This document shows, piece after piece, positions 9,461-17,088 of a DNA stretch of 63,137 nt (position 1 is the stretch's first letter; the number at the start of each line of letters is the position of its first letter). The notes below the pieces were generated by a model that ran no database searches, was not told the origin of the DNA, and saw nothing but the letters and a program-made list of their open reading frames with translations. Made by a program: the position numbers and the translations under genes. Source of the stretch: Cyclobacteriaceae bacterium (GTDB lineage: Bacteria > Bacteroidota > Bacteroidia > Cytophagales > Cyclobacteriaceae); contig JAEUUJ010000010.1 of assembly GCA_016786495.1 (NCBI GenBank), positions 1-63,137 on the forward strand. Direction: 5' to 3'.

Positions 9461-9895
9461 TTATTGTCCGACCGGTTCAATCCGGAAGCCTGCTTTTTTA
9501 ACAGTTTCGATGACTTGGTCAGCCGTGATGCCATTCGATTTAACCGACAAAATCTTGTCTTTGTTCGTAGTGTCGACATTCCAGCTTTCGATTCCTGACA
9601 CGTTGCTCAGTGCCGGAGTAACTTTGGCAACACATCCTCCGCAGTTGATATTTGTTTTAAACGTCAGGGTGTCATCGCTGGTTTTTGATTCAGTGCTTGT
9701 TCCGCCAACGGTATAGCCAGCAGCCACGATTGCTTTCGTTGCCTCTGCCAGCGTTTCAGCCTTGTCGAGTGTTACATCGGCAGATCCTGCTGTGATCCCG
9801 TTAAGAGTAACGCCGGTCACGCGCTTCAATGCTTCGTGTACGCGTATCTGGCAATGTGAACTTTGCATATCGGGAATTTCTATTTTCGTTTTCAT
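9461..9895 (-). CDS. Two-domain HMA protein, probable copper chaperone
   Basis: A 144-residue protein without signal peptide made of two heavy-metal-associated domains. The second carries an intact Cu(I) site, CGGC at 85-88. In the first, the site has become S-S-H-C at 12-15, so one metal cysteine is lost. HMA proteins pass Cu(I) to P-type ATPases in the cytoplasm. The gene follows copA by 35 bases on the same strand, which fits that job. Copper specificity is inferred from the locus. Binding of another soft metal is possible. Confidence 0.85.
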   Translation of the reverse strand: MKTKIEIPDMQSSHCQIRVHEALKRVTGVTLNGITAGSADVTLDKAETLAEATKAIVAAGYTVGGTSTESKTSDDTLTFKTNINCGGCVAKVTPALSNVSGIESWNVDTTNKDKILSVKSNGITADQVIETVKKAGFRIEPVGQ

Positions 9896-9930
9896 GATCG
9901 TTATCGTTAATGTTAAGATTTTAAATTTTT

Positions 9931-12339
9931 CTATTTTTTTAGTTTTAACCGCAGGCTGTTCGTGACAACGCTTACGCTGCTCAGCGCCATCGCTGCGCCG
10001 GCAATCATAGGATTGAGCAGGAATCCGTTAACAGGATAGAGGAGTCCGGCTGCAATGGGAATGCCGATGATGTTGTAAATCAGTGCCCAGAAAAGATTTT
10101 GACGAATGGCAGTGACCGTGTCTTTCGATATCTTTATTGCGTCTGATATTTTGCCCAGGTCGGACGAGATGATGGTCATCTTCGCCACGTCCATCGCAAT
10201 GTCGCTGCCCTTTCCCATGGCAATACTTACGTCAGCCTGGGCGAGTGCGGTACTGTCGTTGATCCCGTCACCCACCATTGCAACGATCTTATGCTCTTTC
10301 TGAAGTTGCAGGATAAATTCTGCCTTTCCCTCCGGAAGAACCTCAGCCCGGTAGTGATCAATGCCAACCTGGGCGGCTATCGCACGGGCGGTTGATTCAT
10401 TGTCACCGGTGAGCATGTAAACCGTAATGCCGTCTGCCTTGAGTTTTGCGATGGCTTCTGCAGATGTTGGTTTGATCGTATCAGCAATCGCCAGCGCGGC
10501 TTGTGCCTGTGTACTGTCGGCAAACCAAATCACCGTTTTTGATTCCCGACTCCATGCGCTTGCTTTTGTCTCCAGGTCAACCGGAATCGTGATGTTGTTT
10601 TCTTCCAGCAGTTTCTTGTTTCCTGCGAAGTAGCGTTGGCCGCTCACGATCGCGGATACTCCTTTACCCGTTATGCTGGTGAACTGTTCGATCGCATAGG
10701 CGGACTTCGCTTCGTGCAGATGAGCGGTTACCGCTTCTGCCAGCGGATGTTCCGACTTGGCTTCCATCGCTTTAAGAATTTGGCGACTCCGTTCATCGTG
10801 GTTTGTCCAATGCGCATCGGTCACTACGGGCTTACCCTCTGTGATCGTTCCCGTTTTATCAAGAACAATGGTATTCACTCGTTTTGCGAGCTCGATGCTC
10901 ACCGCATCCTTGATCAGTATTCCGCGTTCGGCTGCTTTTCCGATGCCGACCATGATCGCGGTAGGTGTGGCAAGGCCCAGCGCGCACGGACATGCGATCA
11001 CCAACACCGTTGCGAACGCAATCAATCCCTGCGAAAAACCATTTTCTCCACCCAACAGCATCCAGGTTACGAGCGCGGCAAGTGCAATCAGGATGACAAC
11101 GGGCACAAAAACGGACGCGATTTTGTCGACAATTTTTTGTACCGGTGCTTTGCTGCCTTGTGCATCCTGAACGGTTTTTATGATGTGCGCCAGGATGGTG
11201 TTGGCCCCGACTTTTTCAGCCTTGAAAAGGAAGCTGCCTTTTTGATTGATCGTGCCGGCAAAAACAGTGTCGTGTTCCTGCTTCTCAACCGGCACCGGCT
11301 CCCCGCTAAGCATGCTTTCATCAACAAATGAATTGCCAGATACAACCATTCCATCGACTGCGATACGTTCGCCCGGCTTGACCAGGAGTACGTCACCCGG
11401 CATTACCTGAGCAATCGGTACAGCTACCGGTGCGCCATCTTTGACCACCATAACTTCATTGGGTTGCAGGCCCATCAATTTCCGGATCGCAGACGATGTG
11501 TTGCCTTTCGCTTTCTCCTCGAGCAGTTTGCCGAGCAGGATAAACGAGATGATTACAGCCGCTGCTTCGAAATACACGTGTGAATGCAGTCCGCGCGCAT
11601 GCCAGAACTCGGGGAATAGCATATTGAAAACACTGAACACATAGGCTGTGCCCGTTCCTAACGCCACGAGTGTGTCCATGTTGGCTGATCTGTGTTTGGC
11701 TTGTTTCCAGGCGTTGATGAAGAAATCTTTTCCGAGCCACAGGATGATGGGCGTTGAAAGTGCCCACATGATTTCGTTGGCGAAGGGTATGGTCATGAAA
11801 AACATGCCGATAACCATGGTTGGGATGCTGAGCGCGATGGCCAGAATTGTTTTACGCTTGAGTTCAGAAAAGCGCCTGTGTTGAATGTCGTCCAGGCTTT
11901 CTGTTTTACTTTCTTCGATGTATAAATCGTATCCGATGTTTTGCACCGCCTTGCGCAGCGCGGCTGGCGAGGTGACCGTAGGAATATACTCCACCTGAAC
12001 AGTTGCTGATGCGTAGTTGACTGCGGCCGTCAGTACACCGGGCTGGGTATTGAGCATACTTTCAACGCTTACCGCACATGACGCGCAGGTCATTTGCAAC
12101 ACGGGAAGGGTTGTCGTGATGGTGGTCACACCATAACCGAGGTTTCGGATGGCGTTTACAGCATCGTGTATCTGTTGCGGGGTGGTGGTTGAAACGATTG
12201 CCCTGCGGTTGTTCAGTTCCACTTTATGCGAGACTATTCCTTGCACGTTTGCCAGGCCTTTGTCGACAATCAGTGCGCAATGCTCGCTTTCAACACCTTC
12301 CAGCGGGATTTCAATATCGGTGGTGTTTGAAGTAGTCAT
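9931..12339 (-). CDS. copA: Copper-exporting P1B-type ATPase
   Basis: A membrane pump of 802 residues that exports Cu(I) from the cytoplasm using ATP. Two N-terminal HMA domains are present. The first has S-E-H-C at 18-21 (degenerate) and the second C-A-S-C at 85-88 (intact). Eight membrane segments are expected. The transport site is the CPC in [13 protein letters not shown]. The phosphorylation site is DKTGT, and [15 protein letters not shown] closes the ATP-binding region. The last membrane helices hold NLFWALIYN and MALSSVSVV, typical of CopA. It is first in the copper locus, and no regulator gene is seen nearby. Confidence 0.95.
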   Translation of the reverse strand: MTTSNTTDIEIPLEGVESEHCALIVDKGLANVQGIVSHKVELNNRRAIVSTTTPQQIHDAVNAIRNLGYGVTTITTTLPVLQMTCASCAVSVESMLNTQPGVLTAAVNYASATVQVEYIPTVTSPAALRKAVQNIGYDLYIEESKTESLDDIQHRRFSELKRKTILAIALSIPTMVIGMFFMTIPFANEIMWALSTPIILWLGKDFFINAWKQAKHRSANMDTLVALGTGTAYVFSVFNMLFPEFWHARGLHSHVYFEAAAVIISFILLGKLLEEKAKGNTSSAIRKLMGLQPNEVMVVKDGAPVAVPIAQVMPGDVLLVKPGERIAVDGMVVSGNSFVDESMLSGEPVPVEKQEHDTVFAGTINQKGSFLFKAEKVGANTILAHIIKTVQDAQGSKAPVQKIVDKIASVFVPVVILIALAALVTWMLLGGENGFSQGLIAFATVLVIACPCALGLATPTAIMVGIGKAAERGILIKDAVSIELAKRVNTIVLDKTGTITEGKPVVTDAHWTNHDERSRQILKAMEAKSEHPLAEAVTAHLHEAKSAYAIEQFTSITGKGVSAIVSGQRYFAGNKKLLEENNITIPVDLETKASAWSRESKTVIWFADSTQAQAALAIADTIKPTSAEAIAKLKADGITVYMLTGDNESTARAIAAQVGIDHYRAEVLPEGKAEFILQLQKEHKIVAMVGDGINDSTALAQADVSIAMGKGSDIAMDVAKMTIISSDLGKISDAIKISKDTVTAIRQNLFWALIYNIIGIPIAAGLLYPVNGFLLNPMIAGAAMALSSVSVVTNSLRLKLKK

Positions 12340-12587
12340 AAGTCGTATTGTTTTTCTTAATCAACGCAAAGGTGCAGCAGGTGATTCCGAAAAGGGTTGC
12401 ATAATTGCCGGAATTGTTTACACCGGATCTGATTTGAGATTACCGGGGCTGCCAGATTTTACAAGCCCGACATACGTTTCTTACAATGGATTTACTAAAC
12501 CGGGGGGTATATTTTGGTCACTCGCGGTTAGTTGCCTCGGGCGCCAGAAATTTTGCAGTCTGCGACTTTCGTTAACTGAAACACAGT
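12340..12587. other. Intergenic region upstream of copA
   Basis: A 248-base gap between the copA start and the convergent-side end of the App1-like gene. It must hold the copA promoter, read leftwards. A CACCTTTG element near 12370 (minus strand) resembles a -7 box, but no good -33 partner is seen. No gene, tRNA or strong terminator is visible. The open frame crossing it on the plus strand is antisense to copA and not convincing. Confidence 0.4.
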
Positions 12588-13550
12588 TTATAATTGGGTA
12601 GACGCTAAGGCGGGGAGAAGATCGCCCGGTAATTCTGTGCCGTAGAAGAACGTAATGTTGTTTTTCTGGAAGAAGTCAGCAGCCTCCGTGACAAGGGCTT
12701 CATTCGATTTTTTTAATGTGGCCTGACGTATAATGACGCATTGAATGGAACGGGGATGTTGCCGGGCAACGTTTAGGTAAATCGTCAGGTCGCGTTGGGT
12801 ATTGTCACCCAGTAACATGTACTGCCGGTCGGGAAACAATTCGATAATTTTTTCCAACATGGTTCGCTTATGCGTATTGGTGCGCCTGGATATTTTTGAC
12901 CACAACCAGTTTCGGAGGTGCACGAACTGTCGCAGCATTAATGCCCCGGGTGGGAAGTTATTGATCGCCAGGAACCGGCTTAGCATCGGGTAGAGGTTCT
13001 GCTCGCTGTTGGAAAGATAAAGCGTGGCCACGCCTGACTGCGCCTGTTGGCGTACAAACGCTGCTGTTTGCTTCACCACTTTTCGATTTTCTACGGTTGT
13101 AAACAGCAGCGACCGAAGCTGTTTCAGCTTACTGTTGACAAACGAATCGATTAGCGTGTCGTCCAGGTCGGAGATGAGAATTTTTTGAGCGGTAATGGTA
13201 TGTATACTGTTGCGGTACGATCCGTCTGTTATGTGAATGATTTCACCGCCTTCCAGTTGAATCTGTTTCAATTGTGTTTGGCGCAAGTCGAAATCCACCT
13301 CACACCAGAACGATCCTGAAACGTCTGTTTTGCCGCTGATGTTTCCGTGGTCGAAACGCAACAAAAAGTGCATGCTCCGCACAGACCTTGCCGTGTACAA
13401 AGCCACAATGGACTTGAACGTTTTGACACGGGAGTAATTTTCGAAACTCAGGTCGAGACCAAGAGAATAAACGAGCTTCCCGAAGTAGGCGGTCTTGCGG
13501 CCGTTGGAAATACCCTGAAATCCGAGTATGATCGGTTTCCGGATGCTCAC
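12588..13550 (-). CDS. App1-family phosphatidate phosphatase-like protein (DUF2183)
   Basis: A 320-residue protein with a HAD-type phosphatase core. The nucleophile motif is DLDDT at 128-132, followed by LYLSNSEQNLYP, the lysine segment HKRTMLEKI, and LLGDNTQRDLTIY as the acidic motif IV. This arrangement matches the conserved domain of yeast App1, an Mg-dependent phosphatidate phosphatase. The N-terminal 120 residues are beta-rich. Its ATG overlaps the stop of the lipid kinase gene by 4 bases (ATGA), so the two are translated together. Activity on phosphatidate is family-based inference. Confidence 0.82.
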   Translation of the reverse strand: MSIRKPIILGFQGISNGRKTAYFGKLVYSLGLDLSFENYSRVKTFKSIVALYTARSVRSMHFLLRFDHGNISGKTDVSGSFWCEVDFDLRQTQLKQIQLEGGEIIHITDGSYRNSIHTITAQKILISDLDDTLIDSFVNSKLKQLRSLLFTTVENRKVVKQTAAFVRQQAQSGVATLYLSNSEQNLYPMLSRFLAINNFPPGALMLRQFVHLRNWLWSKISRRTNTHKRTMLEKIIELFPDRQYMLLGDNTQRDLTIYLNVARQHPRSIQCVIIRQATLKKSNEALVTEAADFFQKNNITFFYGTELPGDLLPALASTQL

Positions 13551-14416
13551 GGTACAACCAGTTTAAAGGCGGCAGGGATAATGGCTGCTTGAATGTGATC
13601 GACTTCACCGATGTATTCACCGTCAATCTGGAGATGAACCGCACGATTGATTTTAATATCTGCATGTGCGCAACTGATGACATTCGAGAACATATCTTTA
13701 TCGACAAAAATATTGAGTGCAGTAAGGGAGGCCTTTACGGCCTCCGGCAAGGTAATTTCTGCTACGTTGCAGATTTCGAATTTACCGTCCGATACAGAGC
13801 CATCTGAAATCTTTACTCCTGTGCCGTATTGATTGGCATTGGCAATCATCAGCATATAGCCTGATGCTTCTAGTGTATTATTGTCGGCTGTGATCGTATA
13901 CCGCATTTCTTCACTTTCGCGGATGGAAGATATAAGGTGTTTGGCGTAGCCGATCATGCCTTTATCACCTGACTCTTCATAATTTTTTACGAGCAGTGCA
14001 TTCGTGCCGATGTCGCACAAGTGGATACAAATGTGATCGTTTACTTGTATCAGGTCGAGATCGATCGTATTGGCTTGGCTAACGAGTAGTTTGAGAGCAT
14101 CCTCGGTGTTATCCGGGATGTCGAGCGCTTTTGCCAGGCCATTCGCGGAACCAAGTGGAACGATTCCGAGCCGCGTGTGTGTGCCGACCAGGCTTCGGGC
14201 CACGAGTTGAATGGTTCCGTCTCCGCCACAAGCCACAACGCAATCCGGATGATACTGTTGAAATTCCGAACGGATGAGTTGGTTATCATTTTCCCCGGTG
14301 GTGTGGAAAATCCGATGTTCGTGGTCGGTTGTGATGAAGGCTTCTGTTATCAGATTACCCGCATCATCATTGTTTGTTCGTCCGCTTGAGGGGTTGACTA
14401 CAAATAAGAATCGCAT
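13547..14416 (-). CDS. Diacylglycerol/lipid kinase family protein (YegS/DgkB-like)
   Basis: A 289-residue cytoplasmic lipid kinase. The N-terminal half has NPSSGR at 9-13 and the catalytic nucleotide loop GGDGT at 64-68, then LGIVPLGSANGLAKALDIP, which is the family core. The C-terminal half is the beta-sandwich that ends in the HLQIDGEYIG substrate segment. Enzymes of this family phosphorylate diacylglycerol or related lipids. The next gene encodes a phosphatidate-phosphatase-like enzyme, which would catalyse the reverse reaction. The exact lipid cannot be told from sequence. Confidence 0.9.
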   Translation of the reverse strand: MRFLFVVNPSSGRTNNDDAGNLITEAFITTDHEHRIFHTTGENDNQLIRSEFQQYHPDCVVACGGDGTIQLVARSLVGTHTRLGIVPLGSANGLAKALDIPDNTEDALKLLVSQANTIDLDLIQVNDHICIHLCDIGTNALLVKNYEESGDKGMIGYAKHLISSIRESEEMRYTITADNNTLEASGYMLMIANANQYGTGVKISDGSVSDGKFEICNVAEITLPEAVKASLTALNIFVDKDMFSNVISCAHADIKINRAVHLQIDGEYIGEVDHIQAAIIPAAFKLVVP

Positions 14417-14608
14417 GTCTGGCGTTTATTCCAATCGCACTGCAACTTCGGTGCCCGTAGCCTCCAGTGGGCTCAGTTGGCCATAAGGATTTCGGCGCGG
14501 ATGTCCGTTTTCTGGTTACTTTCTTTTTGTGTAACTTTATTAACGTCTAACCCCGATTAAAACAATGCGCTACCGCACTGCGGGTGAGCGTGACAGACGG
14601 ATATCGCT

Positions 14609-15079
14609 ATGGTATTGGTTGCTGCACTTTTCCTGATGTCCGGTTTTCTGGACGATGTTCCGTTCAAACCTGATGACGAATTCGTCATCAAATTCGTTTT
14701 TACATTTAATAAGCGGGGCGAGGCAAATAAGACCGACCTCGTCTTGTCGCAGGTGGCCACGTCTACGTATGACCGCCCGGACACTTCACCGTTGCCGTTT
14801 ATGGAGGTTACGCTCGAGCTTCTAAAGAAGTCGGAAAACGAAGTGAAGGTTAAAGTGATTCGCGACAACGATTTTCCCGTGACCAAAAAGAAAATTACCG
14901 AAGGAATGAAGATGTCGGTGTTCTCGGGGTTTGTGGATGATATCAAAGACCAGGTGGCCGGTTACAACCATGTGATTTACTTCCTCGATAAAGACGGTAC
15001 CGCCGTCAGTAAAATTGTGATCGAATTTGATGAAGAAGGCTTTTATACCGTAAACGGGAAAAAGAGAGGTAAACTGTAG
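14609..15079 (+). CDS. Hypothetical protein, probably exported
   Basis: I do not recognise the family. The 156 residues begin with a short hydrophobic stretch (MVLVAALFLMSGFLDD), which may be a short signal peptide or anchor. The rest is charged and beta-rich, with a lysine-rich C-terminus (NGKKRGKL). An in-frame stop at 14591 means that the ATG at 14609 is the first possible ATG start. No close operon partner is seen: 96 bases follow before the small membrane gene. Confidence 0.65.
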   Translation: MVLVAALFLMSGFLDDVPFKPDDEFVIKFVFTFNKRGEANKTDLVLSQVATSTYDRPDTSPLPFMEVTLELLKKSENEVKVKVIRDNDFPVTKKKITEGMKMSVFSGFVDDIKDQVAGYNHVIYFLDKDGTAVSKIVIEFDEEGFYTVNGKKRGKL

Positions 15080-15175
15080 GACGGGGTTGTCATTCAACAC
15101 GTTATTTTTCCCTTTGTAAAACCCATTTCGCTCCGGTATCATTTTTTAATCTTTCTTTGCAACAGACTCAACCCC

Positions 15176-15295
15176 ATGAATGACTCCGAAAACGTACCGG
15201 TATTCAAACGCTGGAGAGGCTGGTACTGGCTTCTATCCCTGGTATTACTTGTTCAGATGGTCCTGTTCTACCTGTTAACTGTTTCATTTCAATGA
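15176..15295 (+). CDS. 39-residue membrane protein coupled to the symporter gene
   Basis: A very short open frame starting MNDSENVPVFKRW, with one hydrophobic helix of about 22 residues (WLLSLVLLVQMVLFYLLT) and a short tail. Its TGA overlaps the ATG of the sodium:solute symporter (ATGA at 15292-15295), a strong sign of translational coupling. Several symporter families have small accessory membrane subunits encoded directly upstream, for example YjcH with ActP. By position and topology this is probably such a subunit. It is too short for most gene callers. Confidence 0.75.
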   Translation: MNDSENVPVFKRWRGWYWLLSLVLLVQMVLFYLLTVSFQ

Positions 15296-16986
15296 ACATT
15301 GTCGACTGGATCGTCCTTTTCGGAACCATCATTTTTATTGTTGTCTACGGAACCATTAAAACCCGCAGCGCACAAACGCTTTCAGGCTACCTGAAGGGCG
15401 ATAACACGATGAAGTGGTGGATGATTGGTGTGAGCATCATGGCTACCCAAGCCAGCGCAGTTACGTTCTTGTCGACACCCGGACAGGCCGTGGAAGACGG
15501 TATGCGCTTTCTGCAGTTCTATTTCGGTTTGCCCATCGCGATGATTATCATCTCCGTGACGATGGTGCCAATCTATTACAAGTTGAAAGTTTTCACTGCG
15601 TACGAATACCTTGAAACACGTTTTGATCTAAAAACCCGAACGCTCGCTGCAATGTTGTTCTTGATTCTTCGGGGACTGTCGGTGGGGATAACGTTGTATG
15701 CGCCTGCAATTGTGTTATCAACGCTGCTTGACTGGCCCATTGCGGTGACTACGTTATTGATCGGTGTACTCGTCATCATCTACGTAACGGTGGGCGGTAC
15801 GCGTGCGGTGAGTCTTACGCAGCGTCAGCAACTGGCCATTGTGATGGGAGGAATGTTGATGGCAGGCATCTATGCGTTTATCAAACTTCCTGAGCATATT
15901 TCGTTCACAGACTCGGTTAGCCTGGCGGGTGAGATGGGAAAACTGAACCTTGTCAACCTGAAGTTTGACCTGACGGACCGGTATAATTTGTGGTCAGGTT
16001 TGATTGCCGGAACATTTTTGTTTCTTTCCTACTTCGGAACAGATCAATCGCAAGTTGCCCGTTACCTCGGAGGCAAGTCAATCAGCGAAAGCAGGGTAGG
16101 GCTCATGTTTAATGGCTTGCTCAAAATTCCGATGCAATTCATGATCCTGTTCATCGGGGTGATGGTGTTTGTGTTTTACCTGTTCAACCAGGCGCCTGTT
16201 TTTCACAACCAGGTACTGAAAGAACAGGCCATGAAAACCGAACAAGCCGGAAAGATCAGCGAGCTTGACCGGCAATACGATGAACTGTTTGCCCGTAAGC
16301 AGGTTGCTGTGAATGCACTGGTCGAAGCCATTCATTCCGACCGTGATCCCGGTAGCGCGAAAGAAACGCTGAGGAGTATCGAGCAGGAAGAAAAAGCAAT
16401 CCGCGAAAGCGTTAAACAGTCAATAGCAACTGCCATACCTGCTGCGAAGACACAGGACCGGGATTATATATTTCTGAATTTTGTGCTGTCGTATTTGCCG
16501 CACGGCATTATCGGGTTATTGATGGCCGTTATCTTCAGCGCAGCGATGTCGTCCATGGCCGGAGAACTTAACGCGTTGTCATCGACCACTACGATTGATT
16601 TATACAAACGATCAATCCGCGAGGATGCTGACCCAAAGCATTATGTGACTGCGTCCCGTGCCTTTACCGTGTTATGGGCATGTGTAGGAATGCTCTTCGC
16701 GATGCTGGCGAACTTCACGGAAAATCTTATCCAGTTTGTGAATATTGTGGGATCGCTTTTTTACGGAACCATTCTCGGTATCTTTCTAACGGCTTTTTAC
16801 ATCCGGTTTGTGAAGGGTACGGCGGTGTTTTGGGCCGCCGTTGTGTCGGAGTGCGTAATTTTTGCGTGCTATTGGTTTACCGACATTGCATTTCTGTTGT
16901 ACAACATCATCGGATGCCTGATTGTGATCGTGTTGTCGGTCATTTTTCAGAAACTCTCGGAGCGTAACGCAACGCCTGCACAGTAA
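15292..16986 (+). CDS. Sodium:solute symporter (SSS family)
   Basis: A 564-residue inner-membrane transporter with about 13 membrane helices that uses the sodium gradient to import a small organic solute. Family marks are the N-terminal MATQASAVTFLSTPGQA (sodium-site region), the GGTRAVSLTQRQQ loop, and YFGTDQSQVARYLGGKS. The C-terminal part has AVIFSAAMSSMAGELNALSSTT. A polar helical stretch at roughly residues 306-390 (MKTEQAGKISELDRQYDELF onward) interrupts the membrane part and looks like a coiled-coil loop. The substrate cannot be told; sugars, sialic acid and amino acids are all handled by relatives. Confidence 0.9.
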   Translation: MNIVDWIVLFGTIIFIVVYGTIKTRSAQTLSGYLKGDNTMKWWMIGVSIMATQASAVTFLSTPGQAVEDGMRFLQFYFGLPIAMIIISVTMVPIYYKLKVFTAYEYLETRFDLKTRTLAAMLFLILRGLSVGITLYAPAIVLSTLLDWPIAVTTLLIGVLVIIYVTVGGTRAVSLTQRQQLAIVMGGMLMAGIYAFIKLPEHISFTDSVSLAGEMGKLNLVNLKFDLTDRYNLWSGLIAGTFLFLSYFGTDQSQVARYLGGKSISESRVGLMFNGLLKIPMQFMILFIGVMVFVFYLFNQAPVFHNQVLKEQAMKTEQAGKISELDRQYDELFARKQVAVNALVEAIHSDRDPGSAKETLRSIEQEEKAIRESVKQSIATAIPAAKTQDRDYIFLNFVLSYLPHGIIGLLMAVIFSAAMSSMAGELNALSSTTTIDLYKRSIREDADPKHYVTASRAFTVLWACVGMLFAMLANFTENLIQFVNIVGSLFYGTILGIFLTAFYIRFVKGTAVFWAAVVSECVIFACYWFTDIAFLLYNIIGCLIVIVLSVIFQKLSERNATPAQ

Positions 16987-17088
16987 TTCTACCCAGCTTA
17001 AAAGCCCTGCGCGGCTCATGTAAATACACTGGTTTGCGGTGGTATTTTTTCGTAAATCAGCATCCGAAAAAATAACCTTAAGAAGCTT

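Noticed and set aside
10636-11331. Long plus-strand open frame of 231 residues inside copA
   Set aside because: It lies wholly antisense to the ATP-binding region of CopA, whose protein motifs are perfect. Its translation is Cys/His/Arg-rich without any domain.
12149-12601. Plus-strand frame crossing the gap before copA
   Set aside because: Half of it is antisense to copA, and the composition changes within it. No family resemblance.
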